Assembly (NCBI GenBank): GCA_950295325.1
Contig: OX485806.1
Span: 22,630,001-22,694,000, forward strand
Length of the DNA stretch: 64,000 nt
Origin: Polytrichum commune
Lineage: Eukaryota; Streptophyta; Polytrichopsida; Polytrichales; Polytrichaceae
Direction of reading: 5' to 3'
Shown: positions 1 through 10,400 of the stretch, piece after piece
How positions within the stretch are numbered: the first letter of the stretch is position 1
Layout of the letters: each line of letters opens with the position of its first letter
Notes under the pieces: generated by a model
Seen by the model: the letters and a program-made list of their open reading frames with translations, nothing else
Database searches by the model: none
Told to the model about the DNA's origin: nothing
Made by a program: the position numbers and the translations under genes

Positions 1-1830
1 CATGAAGCTCGATGGTTGTCAAAGAAGACAACCAACTCATGACAAAGAATTTCTTTGCCGTAGTGCATTGCTTGAAGATGTGGCGGCACTATTTGGGGTC
101 GCACAAAGCAAAGGTCTACATGGACAATGTGCCCTAAAAGAATTTTGGCATTCAAGCGTAAGTGAGCGCCAAGTCATTGCGGTGACATGATAGTTTGGCG
201 CTTATGAAGGTGGATTTGATCCACAAACCGGACCGTGGAAATGTGGTGCCGGATGCGCGAAGTAGACCGGAAAAATTCCAAGCAATGAGAACCATCCAAA
301 CATTGTGGCTAATGTGTGCCGGCGAAGGAAACTTGTGATGCAAGATACGGGAGGAGTAAATTCACTACCCCAAAGCACAAAAGCTTTTAGGTGAGCTTCG
401 CAAGAGCAAGGTGCTCAAAGAGGTTAAGTTGGTGGACGGATTGTTCAAGTGCAAGCAAAGTTGGGTGTATGTGCCACACGGCAAGTAGAGGCTATCGGTT
501 TTGAAGGAGGAATTTGATAGTCCTATTGCCGGCCTTAGAGGAGAAAGAAAAAATCGCCATAGAATGGTATCATGGAGGTACCATTGGCGGTGCATAAAGG
601 AAGATATAGCCTACTTTGTGAAGGCTTGAATCAAAGTGCCAAGTGAACCGAGCCTCTTACCAAAAGCAAGGCGGTTTCTTGCAACCGTTGCCTATCCCGT
701 CGGCGCCATAGCATAGTATGTGCATGGACTTGATCACAAGTTTGCCGGAGTCACATGGATATGATGCCATCTTGTTGATGGTAGAGCGGTTTGCCAAGTT
801 GGCACACATGGTGCCGATTGTGGAAACCGCCACCGCGTTGGAGACCGCATAGCCTTTTCTCAAAGGATGGTTGAGGCACCACGGGTTGCCAAGAGTGATT
901 GTGTGGGATCAAGATCCAAAGTTCACAAGTGCATTTTCAATGCATTTCTCTAAGGAGGTCGGAATGAAACTAAGGTTTAGCACGGCCTTGCATTCCCAAA
1001 TGGATGGGAAAGCGGAGGATGTGAATGGAGTCTTGAAGCAATCCTTGAGGAACTAGGTGGGGCGGACCAAGGAGATTGGGCGGACTATGTGAGTCGAGCG
1101 GAGTGTAATTGCAATGTAGCCACGCACTTGGCTACCAAGGGGTGGTCTTTCGTGGTGGCTTATGGAGTGGATGCGCTCCAACCTATTAACCTAGCTCTCG
1201 AGGGGGCACATTTAACACTAGAGTTCAACCAAGATGGTGAGGATTTGGCCAAGGATGGTGAACAAGTCTTGGAGATGACCAAGTTGTTGGTGGAGAAAGC
1301 CCGAAGGTGCTACGGAGTGCAAATCAATGCCGGAAGACGCAAAGTGGAGAATGAGGTGGGCCAAAAGGTGTTGTTGAATGTGGACAACTTCACCTTGGCC
1401 AAAGGCCTTACTCCAAAAGTTCATGTCCAAAATTGGAGCTTCGTTTTCCATTGTGGAACAAGTGTTCAAGGACATGTATAGATTGGAATTACCGCCCGAG
1501 ATCAAAGTGCATCCGACATTTCATGTCTCATTACGAAAGTCATTTTAGGATGACACCTTGTGGCCCGAACACAAGCAAGTGATTAGGCCACCTCCCGACC
1601 TTGTGGAGGTCATTTGGAACATGAGGTAGGAGGGCATCCTCAAGTGTAGAAAGCCCAAGTGAAAATGAAAGAAAATGTACAAAGGAGTACTTGGTGAAAT
1701 GGTGAGGATACCATGAGAAAGAAACCGCTTGGGTGGCGGCAAGAGACATGGTGAACACCAATGAATTGGTGAAGCACTTTGAAGAAACTAAGGCTAAGGA
1801 TTCCAATAAAATGAAGCGTAGGCATTGATG
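1..1830 (+). pseudogene. Degenerate pol of B-a: RNase H tail, integrase, chromodomain
   Basis: Frames on the plus strand resemble a chromovirus pol end. There is an RNase H tail at about 1-140 (QRRQPTHDKE), an integrase zinc-finger region at about 385-680, and an integrase core at about 705-1060 with HGLPRVIVWDQDPKFTS and a DG-AE motif. A linker ends in LELPPEIKVHPTFHVSL-like sequence, and the chromodomain is at about 1620-1830. Reading is broken by stops, for example TAG in GGCAAGTAG near 485, and by frameshifts. The usual His of the zinc finger reads Leu (AGLRGE). The chromodomain contains the TGA shared by all family members. It is non-functional as a polyprotein. Confidence 0.85.
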
Positions 1831-2627
1831 AGGACATCAATCTCCTTTAGTGGGGGAGAGACGCTAGTTGCACACTTAGCTTCGAGGTTAATTACTCCAC
1901 AACATGAACTTGTTCTTTGGCTTGAGGGAATAAAGTCCAAACTTTAGTGGTGCAAAGAGAAAAGTATGAGATGAGGTCCTAGTCTTGTACTTGTGCTTGG
2001 TTAATGGAAGAGGGGGAATAGATATGCCAAACTAGGTTGGGTAAGCCGAGTAATTGGGGGCCATGGCTTGGAGGGGCCTTGGATAAAACCAAGAAACTTC
2101 TTAGTTGTGGGCTTGTCCGGGCGGGGGCAAGGTGATGGCGCGTGCTCATAAAAGTGCTACCCGCGAGCTAACGAGAGTTGGCGCATGGGAGTCATGAACC
2201 CATGTCTCGAAAGAGCAAAGTGGGAACGGAGTCGGGCGGGACTTGGCATCACCCCCGTGCGATCGAGGCGTGGCTTAACAATGGAAAGCCATCTCGGAGT
2301 TGCAACCGAGACAACTTAGTGGAAGCGTTGAGGTCTCGCCTAGATGTGTCACGTTAGGCTAGTGGAGCCTAACGGGGGAGGCCCCAAAGGAGGGGCAACC
2401 CAAGTGAGTCCCAAAGTAGGTGGGTCTAGTAGAGGTTAGGTCCTTGGATGAGAGATCCAAGGTCGCTAACGGACCACCTAGGAACGACACCTTTGGGACT
2501 ATGCCAAATTTGAAGATGCATTGTGGGGGTCGCGCCCTAAGGTAAACACAATGCCGCACCATAGAGGATGGCAACTTGAGAATTGGTGTGCCGACTACGA
2601 GTATAGTCGATGAGGGCATCGACTCCG
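1831..2627 (+). other. 3' non-coding region of B-a
   Basis: About 800 bp separate the chromodomain end (stop after MKRRH) from the polypurine tract. No coding frame is supported. The region contains a short inverted repeat at 2352-2374 (CGTTAGGCT / AGCCTAACG) and recurs in every family B copy, so it is an internal part of the element rather than host spacer. Confidence 0.7.
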
Positions 2628-2642
2628 TTTGGTGGGGGTGAG
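2628..2642 (+). promoter_or_regulatory. Candidate polypurine tract of B-a
   Basis: TTTGGTGGGGGTGAG lies directly against the 3' LTR start, where plus-strand DNA synthesis is primed in LTR retrotransposons. The same sequence abuts the 3' LTR of the other copies (43402-43416, 51990-52004 and 62693-62707 on plus; 33707-33721 and 54260-54274 as its complement). Confidence 0.65.
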
Positions 2643-3617
2643 TGTCGCGCACCTCTCCATGAGGAGTGCCCGAAACACCATGGGCACAGGGGGACCCCGG
2701 AGTGACACCCGGGACTTGTGGCGCCATTGGTGAGAGGGCCCAAGTGATCCTAGTGTGGGTGAGGGCCCCGGGCGTTGGGAACGCCTCCTACCCACGGAGA
2801 CTAGGAGGCATGAGGGTGAGGCCATGAGCTATGCGTAGCTCATGGCGTGGTGATTCTAGAATGCTCAAGAACACCTCAATCGGAGGTGTGAGCTAGGAGT
2901 TATGGCCATTTGAGTGGGGCGCTGTCCCGGGACAGCGCCCTGGTACAGCAGTACCTGGGAGTGATTCCCGGGACTGCCAGGGTTCAAACAGGCATAACTT
3001 CCTCACCACTTGCCCGAATGGGGCAAGTGAGGAGTCCATCGGCATCTACGTGAAGCGTAGATGAAGATGGAGTGGTTGGTTGCTGGAATCAGACATCATA
3101 CAAGGAAGTTATGATGGTCTGAAACTGCTGGGTGCTTCTACGCCCAGCGGCTAAGGGAGAATGTCCACTTGGCCCCAACTCTTGGTAGAGAGACAAGAGG
3201 TTGGTTGACGGTGGGGTAGGGGCCACGCGTAGAGTCCTAGAGGCTTATATGGGTGAGGTGGTGTGGCCTCACCCACCCGAGGCCGACAGGCAAGGCCTCC
3301 ATGGGCTTTGGCCTATTGTGAGGCCATAGTTGCCTAGTATGGTTCGGGTTGTTGTAGTGTTGCTCCGGCAACGCGATGATCAACATAGGATTGGACTTCC
3401 ATGGATGGAAGTCCACATTGGGGAAATGGGTTACCGATTAAGGGGTGAGTCCCGAAAGCAAAGTAGGAGGGTTGGTTCCCTCCTATGAACTATTGGTCCG
3501 GGGTTAGAGGAGCTAACCATTAGCATGGCGGTATGCGAAGGGTTAGCCACTCGTAACCTTTGCTAGAATTGAAAATTGGCATGATTGGTCAAGGGGGGGC
3601 TAGCAAGGGTTGCGACA
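2643..3617 (+). repeat. Family B 3' LTR of copy B-a (975 bp)
   Basis: Begins TGTCGCGCACC and ends GGTTGCGACA, giving TG...CA termini within a six-base inverted repeat TGTCGC/GCGACA. It contains several perfect hairpins: a 24-bp palindrome centred on CCCGGG at 2917-2940, a ten-base stem at 2822-2845 and a nine-base stem at 3393-3414. Its sense strand is the one that follows pol. Confidence 0.9.
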
Positions 3618-4257
3618 TAGGTGGTCCGTTAGCGACCTTGGATCTCTCATCCAAGGACCTAACCTATACTAGACCCACCTACTTTGGGACTCACTTGGGT
3701 TGCCCCTCCTTCGGGGCCTCCCCCGTTAGGCTCCACTAGCCTAACGTGACACATCTAGGCGAGACCTCAACGCTTCCACTAAGTTGTCTCGGTTGCAACT
3801 CCGAGATGGCTTTCCATTGTTAAGCCACGCCTCGATCGCACGGGGGTGATGCCAAGTCCCGCCCGACTCCGTTCCCACTTTGCTCTTTCGAGACATGGGT
3901 TCATGACTCCCATGCGCCAACTCTCGTTAGCTCGCGGGTAGCACTTTTATGAGCACGCGCCATCACCTTGTCCCCGCCCGGACAAACCCACAACTAAGAA
4001 GTTTCTTGGTTTTATCCAAGGCCCCTCCAAGCCATGGCCCCCAATTACTCGGCTTACCCAACCTAGTTTGGCATGTCTATTCCCCCTCTTCCACTAACCA
4101 AGCACAAGTACAAGACTAGGACCTCATCTCATACTTTTCTCTTTGCACCACTAAAGTTTGGACTTTATTCCCTCAAGCCAAAGAACAAGTTCATGTTGTG
4201 GAGTAATTAACCTCGAAGCTAAGTGTGCTACTAGCGTCTCTCCCCCACTAAAGGAGA

Positions 4258-5511
4258 TTGATGTCCTCATCAATGCCTACGCTTCATTTTATTGGAATCC
4301 TTAGCCTTAGTTTTTTCAAAGTGCTTCACCAATTCATTGGTGGTTACCATGTCTCTTGCCGCCACCCAAGCGGTTTCTTTCTCATGGTATCCTCACCATT
4401 TCACCAAGTACTCCTTTGTACATTTTCTTTCCTTTTCACTTGGGCTTCCTACACTTGAGGATGCCCTCCTACCTCATGTTCCAAATGACCTCCACAAGGT
4501 CGGGACGTGGCCTAACCACTTGCTTGTGTTCGGGCCACAAGGTGTCGTCTTAAAATGACTTTCGTAATGAGACATGAAATGTCGGATGCACTTTGATCTC
4601 CGGCGGTAATTCCAACTTATACATGTCCTTGAACACTTGTTCCACAATGGAAAACGAAGCTCCAATTTTGGACATGAACTTTTGAAGTAAGGCCTTTGGG
4701 CAAGGTGAAGTTGTCCACATTCAACAACACCTTATTGGCCCACCTCATACTCCACTTCGCGTCTTCCGGCATTGATTTGCACTCCGTAGCACCTTCGGGC
4801 TTTCTCCACCAACAACTTGGTCATCTGCAAGACTTGTTCACCATCCTTGGCCAAATCCTTACCATCTTGGTTGAACTCTAGTGTTGAATGTGCCCCCTCG
4901 AGAGCTAGGTTAATAGGTTGGAGCGCATCCACTCCATAAGCCACCACCAAAGACCACCCCTTGGTAGCCAAATGCGTGGCTACATTGCAATTACACTCCG
5001 CTCGACCCACATAGTCCGCCCAATCTCCTTGGTCCGCCCCCACCAAGTTCCTCAAGTATTGCTTCAAGACTCCATTCTCATCCACTTGGGAATGCAAGGT
5101 CGTGCTAAACCTTAGTTTCATTCCGACCTCCTTAGAGAAATGCATTGAAAATGCACTTGTGAACTTTGGATCTTGATCCCACACAATCACTCTTGGCAAC
5201 CCGTGGTGCCTCAACCATCCTTTGAGAAAAGGCTATGCGGTCTCCAACGCGGTGGCGGTTCCCACAATCGGCACCATGTGTACCAACTTGGCAAACCGCT
5301 CAACCATCAACAAGATGGCATCATACCCATGTGACTCCCGCAAACTTGTGATCAAGTCCATGCACATACTATGCCATGGAGCCGACGGGATAGGCAACGG
5401 TTGCAAGAAACCGCCTTGCTTTTGGTAAGAGGCTCGGTTCACTTGGCACTTTGATTCAAGCCTTCACAAAGTAGGCTATATCTTCCTTTATGCACCGCCA
5501 ATGGTACCTCC
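4258..5511 (-). pseudogene. Degenerate integrase and chromodomain of B-b
   Basis: Read on the minus strand, the longest open stretch (about 5214 to 4732) covers the integrase core from HHGLPRVIVWDQDP onwards, with the second catalytic Asp present. The glycine- and glutamate-containing DGKAE segment is shortened here (SQVDENGVLK), so the third catalytic Glu is disturbed. The chromodomain follows at about 4490-4266 with the family-wide TGA after KW. Frameshifts separate the blocks. Confidence 0.75.
5507..5511. repeat. Target-site duplication of element A, left copy (CCTCC)
   Basis: CCTCC at 5507-5511 is repeated exactly at 15269-15273. The two copies flank the TG...CA ends of element A, as expected for integrase-mediated insertion with a five-base stagger. 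Confidence 0.95.
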
Positions 5512-6985
5512 TGTGAGGTAAAGTAGGCAACCCCCTTGGTTTCCAAGCCAAAGGGTTGAGTCGTGCTTACTTTTCGTTCACAAATACATTTTATAAGATT
5601 CGAAAGTCTTTTTGAGAGAAAAGATAATAGTTAGCCTCTTAAGTATCCGATTAGTCCAACTTAAGCTTAGTTACCTTGGAATAGGCAACCTAGACCCTTT
5701 TAATGTAGCTAAACTACTAAAAATCAATGCAAAGAATACCAAATGCTTAATAAAACTTCTAACTAATCAAAAAGGAATATGAAGAAAGAAGAAATACATG
5801 AGCTGCCTCACGGAAACCCTCATAACTTTTGGACAGAGTTTTAGTTTTACGCAAGATTAGGATGCAAGGATAGATAACTTCAAGTCCTACCTAGAAATAT
5901 AAAACTTGTAGAAAATGGCCCAACCAGCTAACCGGGGTGAAGCTTCAAAGTCAGCAGTGCTACATCAGGAGCTGTCTCACGGAAACACTTATAACTTCTA
6001 GACAGAATTTTAGATGTGCATGAAACTAATTTTGTTGGAAAGACAATTTTATTATCTATCTATGCATATAAAATAAATTGAAATCAGATTTATTGGTAAG
6101 ACGTGGCAATCCTCTAAAGTACGCTGTCCTATATGATTCAAGTTGCTAACTAATTTTCATTCTATATAAACTAAGGTTGCTTCACTCACAAGTAAAGAAG
6201 AGGTGAGGAATGTGAATGTCATACAAAGAGGAAAATACTAATAAAACTATAAGAGAATATTTTATTTGAAAGATAGAAACACTTACTCCTTCTCAAGGAG
6301 TACAACCACTCCCCCTACTAACTACTAACTACTAACTACTAATAGAAGTCGGGGACACCTAAGTTGGCGAGATAGATACTAAGCGTCGAGAAGGTTGAGG
6401 CTCGAAGGGCCCGAGACCGATGAAGTGGAATAGTGGTAATGCTTGATGGAGTTTCGATGCCTCTTAAATAGGTGGTCGAGGTAGACACTCCGTGGTATTC
6501 CGTCTTGCCACGTCTACCCTCGCATTGGATCCGTTTAGGCTTTGTTGATCTTTCGCATTGGATCCGCTTAGACTTTGTTGATCTTTCGCATTGGATCCGC
6601 TTAGATCCATTTTGACTTAGTAGTGCCCAAAGACACTTGTCAACTTGGATCTTCTCTCGTCGAAGCGAATCGGCTTGGTCAAACGTGCATCCATCTAGTC
6701 CACGTTGTTTTGCTCCACTCCTTTAACCCGTTGTCGCGTAGTCACTTTGGATTTAGCCCTTAGCTAAGTCAATCTTAGCCTTACCAACCACTTAAATCTT
6801 GCCCTAGCTAAGTCAATCCTCACATAGTCCTATAATATTCCGTTAATGCTTGTCCTATTAGGATTTACTTACTAGGCTAGTTTCTAACTCCCAACTTACC
6901 TAACCGACCTCATATTTACTATCTAAAGTCTATTTACCACTTATATTAGGTTAATTCGATAAAGGAATCAAAATAAACCTTCACA
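5512..6985 (-). repeat. Element A 3' LTR
   Basis: Starts TGTGAGGTAAAG and ends AACCTTCACA on the plus strand. It contains three 33-bp tandem units starting at 6521, 6554 and 6587 (CGCATTGGATCCG...). There is a four-unit 7-bp microsatellite (CTACTAA) at about 6315-6343. Two imperfect long repeats share GCTGYCTCACGGAAA near 5800 and 5970. Confidence 0.93.
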
Positions 6986-7455
6986 TATAGTGGCGCACCA
7001 TTTGGGGTTGGTTTGTAAAACCATAACGAATCCCTCTTGCTTCGCGCATCCATTCAATCACGGTCACCCTGCACAAAAAAACAAACGAAGAGGGAATGTC
7101 CGCCCCAATCGGAGTGGCTTGGACCTATAGATAATAAATATTTCAAAACCGCCTTCCTCCCCCAACGGAGTGGGTTTGGACTAAAGAAATTATACCCAAG
7201 ACAATAAATTGTTAAACCCATCCTGCCTCCCCCAACGGAGTGGGTTCGGACCCCCTTAGCAATAATATTACTTGAGATAACTACTTTAACTTCCTCCCCT
7301 CTTTAGGTTCGGTTTAATAAATCCAAATCTATCACAAAGGACCCTAAATTCCTAGCTTGGCACACAAATCTCACTCACTCAGAATACCAAATAAAACAAA
7401 ACCAAACATGACCTAGAACATGTAATCTAGTCCTAGTAACCTATACCTAGGTATC
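6986..7455 (-). other. Element A 3' untranslated region
   Basis: Lies between the gag-pol stop and the 3' LTR. It holds three imperfect copies of a motif around CCCAACGGAGTGGGTTYGGAC (near 7105, 7160 and 7230). On the minus strand a purine run (AAAGAGGGGAGGAAG) occurs near 7291-7308. No polypurine tract abuts the LTR, where one would be expected. Confidence 0.6.
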
Positions 7456-10400
7456 TCATACTTTGTAGTCCTTGCATCTCTCACCACTCGTACGGGTTGG
7501 AAAAATGTCTCCCGCCAACGTCTCTAACAACAATGAACCGTTGGCAAACAACTCTCTGACCACATAAGGACCTAACCAAAGGGCATCAAATTTTCCCGGA
7601 AAATCTTTGTGCCTATCATCCCTTAGTAACACCCATTGCCCCACTTTGAAAGAACGAATCTTTTGCTTCTTATCAAAAGCAACCTTCCGACGTCGTTGGT
7701 ATGTCTCAATATGTTGCGCACTCAACATCCGGGCCTCGCTCAATTCTTCTAGAACCTCCAACCGGTGCTCAATGGATTTTGAAGCATCCAATCTCTCCTC
7801 CACCGCAATTCGCAAAGTTTGCACTTCAAATTCAATAGGTAAAATTGCTTCAATTCCATAAACCAAAGAAAATGGAGTAGTATGTGTAGTAACCTTGTAG
7901 GTCGTGCGATAGGCCCAAAGAGCGGCCGGGAGCTTCAAATCCCAATCTCTCTTTGAATCGTCCACGGTCTTGCGTAAAATCCTACATAAGGTTTGATTTG
8001 TCCGTTCCGTTTGCCCGTTCGTTTGAGGGTGGTAAGGAGCCGAAAATCGATGATCGATCTTGAAATGCGCGGTCAATTCCGCGATCATTTCATTCACAAA
8101 GTGCGATCCACGGTCACTTACCAATACCTTAGGACAACCAAACCGAGTGATGATGTTGTCGTACAAAAACATGGCGGTAGTCTTGGCATCGTCCTTCTTC
8201 ACTGCTTTTGCTTCCGCCCATTTCGTCAAATATTCCGTTGCCACTACAATGTAGCTCATTTGTCTTGATGATGCGGGATGCACTTGACCCACATAGTTAA
8301 TACCCCACTTCTCAAACGGAGCCAAAGGTAAAGAAGGTTGAAGTGGCATACCAAGTCCCACATCCTTGCGGGAATACCGTTGGCACGAGTCACATTTTCG
8401 AGCATGGTCGTAAGAATCTTGAAACATTGTCGGCCAATAGTATCCCGCTCGAAGTGCCTTATGTGCGGTCAACATTCCCGCAAAATATCCTCCACAAGGG
8501 CTATCATGAGCCGCCTCCAACACCTTAGGTACTTCTCCGATATCAATGCATCTTCGAAGCATTCCGTCCATCCCCCGTCGGTATAGTTTACCGGAAATCA
8601 AAGCAAAATGTCGGCTTTGAATTCGGACCTTCCGACGCTCAATCTTGGACAAAGTCTCTGGCATTGTTTGGGTGCTTAAAAACTCCGCAATGTGATTGTA
8701 CCACATTGGTACAGAGGATACCGCAAAGAGTGCCGCATCCGGAAATTCGTCATCAATTCCTTCACCCGTCGATACTTCCTCGGAAATCCGCGACAAGTGA
8801 TCCGCTTGGAGATGCATCCTCCCGGGTTTGTACACCACCTCATAGTCAAACTCTTGTAACAATAACACCCAACGAGCAATCCGTCCACTTAAATCGGGTT
8901 TGTTAACAAGATAACGTAAAGCCATATGATCCACATAAAACACAACTTTGCTCAACAAAATAAAATGTCGATATTTTTTAATCGAAAATACCATGGCCAA
9001 AGCCTCACGCTCCGTTGTGGAATAATTTTGTTCCGCTCCCGTAAGTTGCCTACTAGCAAAGGCTATAGGACGGTCTTTCTTCTCATCTCCGAATGGTTGG
9101 CAAAGAGCACTACCCACCGCAAAATTAGAAGCATCGCAATAGATATGAAACGGTAGGTCCCAATTGGGAGAAATAAGACAAGGGGCGCTCGTGAGCTTAC
9201 CTTTCAAAATGTCAAACGCATTTTGACATTCTTGAGTCCACATAAACGGAACATCCTTCTTTGTTAGGTTTGTGAGAGGAATAGCCGTGTTGGCATAATC
9301 CTCGATAGCCTCACGATACCATCCAATATGGCCCAATGCACTACGCACCTTTGGTACATTCATCGGTGGCGGAAGTTCGGCGATTACCTTTACCTTGTCG
9401 GGGTCCGGTGACCTACCCTCCTCCGAGACCAAGTGCCCTAGCAAGATACCACGTAAAACAAACAAAATGGTCTTCTCGGGATTAAGAGACACATGATATT
9501 CTCGGCAACGTTCGAAACAAGCTCGTAAGTCCTCAAAGTGACTCTCTTTCGAACCATGTACACAAAAATCATCAATGAAGACGGCCATCGATTTATGCAA
9601 AAGATCGGCAAAAATATACGTCATCGCCCTTTGGAATGTCGCCGGAGCATTACATAATCCAAAGGGCATCACAATATAAATGAATGTTCCCCAAGGTGTG
9701 GTGAACGCCGTTTTATACCAATCTCCTTGCACAACATGAATTTGGTTGTATCCGGAATATCCATCCGCAAATGAATACATAGCGTGACAAGCTACCTCCT
9801 CTAAAATATTATTTATAAAAGGAAGCGGAAAATGGTCATTTATGGTGACCTTGTTTAAGGCCCTATAATCAATACAAACCCTCAATTTTCCATTCTTTTT
9901 ACGAACAATCACCATTGGTGAGACCCATGTCGTAAGTTCAACGGGTTGAATAAATCCGGCCCGTATCAATTTCTCCAGTTCTTTCCTCACCAACAACTCA
10001 AGTCGAGGATTCATTGGCCTTTGTCTTTGTCTCACGGGTTTTGACCCGTGAATCAAAGGGATAGAATGACTTGCAACCTCAATTGGTATTCCATTACCCA
10101 AATCTTCATATGACCAAGCAAAGACATCACGAAACTCTCTTACCAATCCTTTTACGCCTTCCACTTCCTCCTCACTCAATTGTTTGCCCACCTTAATGTA
10201 TTTTGGCACCTCACCTTCGCTTGCAACGTTCATCAACTTCCAATCGCCGTCCGGTACATGAGGTGCCTCGTTTGGAATGGGATTCCAATCTTTCACTACC
10301 CCTTGAAGCTCATCGGTCACCACTTTTGTGCCGGTCGGAGTTTTCAACAAGCGTGGAGGAGGACACACTTCTTCCTCGTCCATAAGCGATTCGAGTTCAT

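Larger units (their letters stand above)
1..3617 (+). mobile_element. Family B chromovirus copy B-a, 3' portion (5' part lies left of the window)
   Basis: The window opens inside the RNase H/integrase part of a degenerate Ty3/gypsy element reading rightwards, and the copy ends with its 3' LTR at 2643-3617. It stops abruptly at 3617 against minus-strand family B internal sequence (TAGGTGGTCCG...). In intact copies, for example at 54422, that sequence is preceded by other element sequence. B-a is therefore inserted into B-b, and the first five bases after it (TAGGT, 3618-3622) should be one target duplication. The partner duplication and the 5' LTR are outside the window. Confidence 0.85.
3618..5511 (-). 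mobile_element. Family B copy B-b, distal (3') segment, split by element A
   Basis: Minus-strand family B internal sequence: 3' non-coding region at about 3618-4255, chromodomain at about 4266-4490, integrase core at about 4720-5395 and the start of the zinc-finger region. It is interrupted at 5511 by element A and resumes at 15269. Joined across A, the sequence ACCTCC-ATGATACC matches uninterrupted copies (complement at 41341-41356). Its 3' LTR lies left of the window because B-a is inserted at 3617. Confidence 0.85.
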
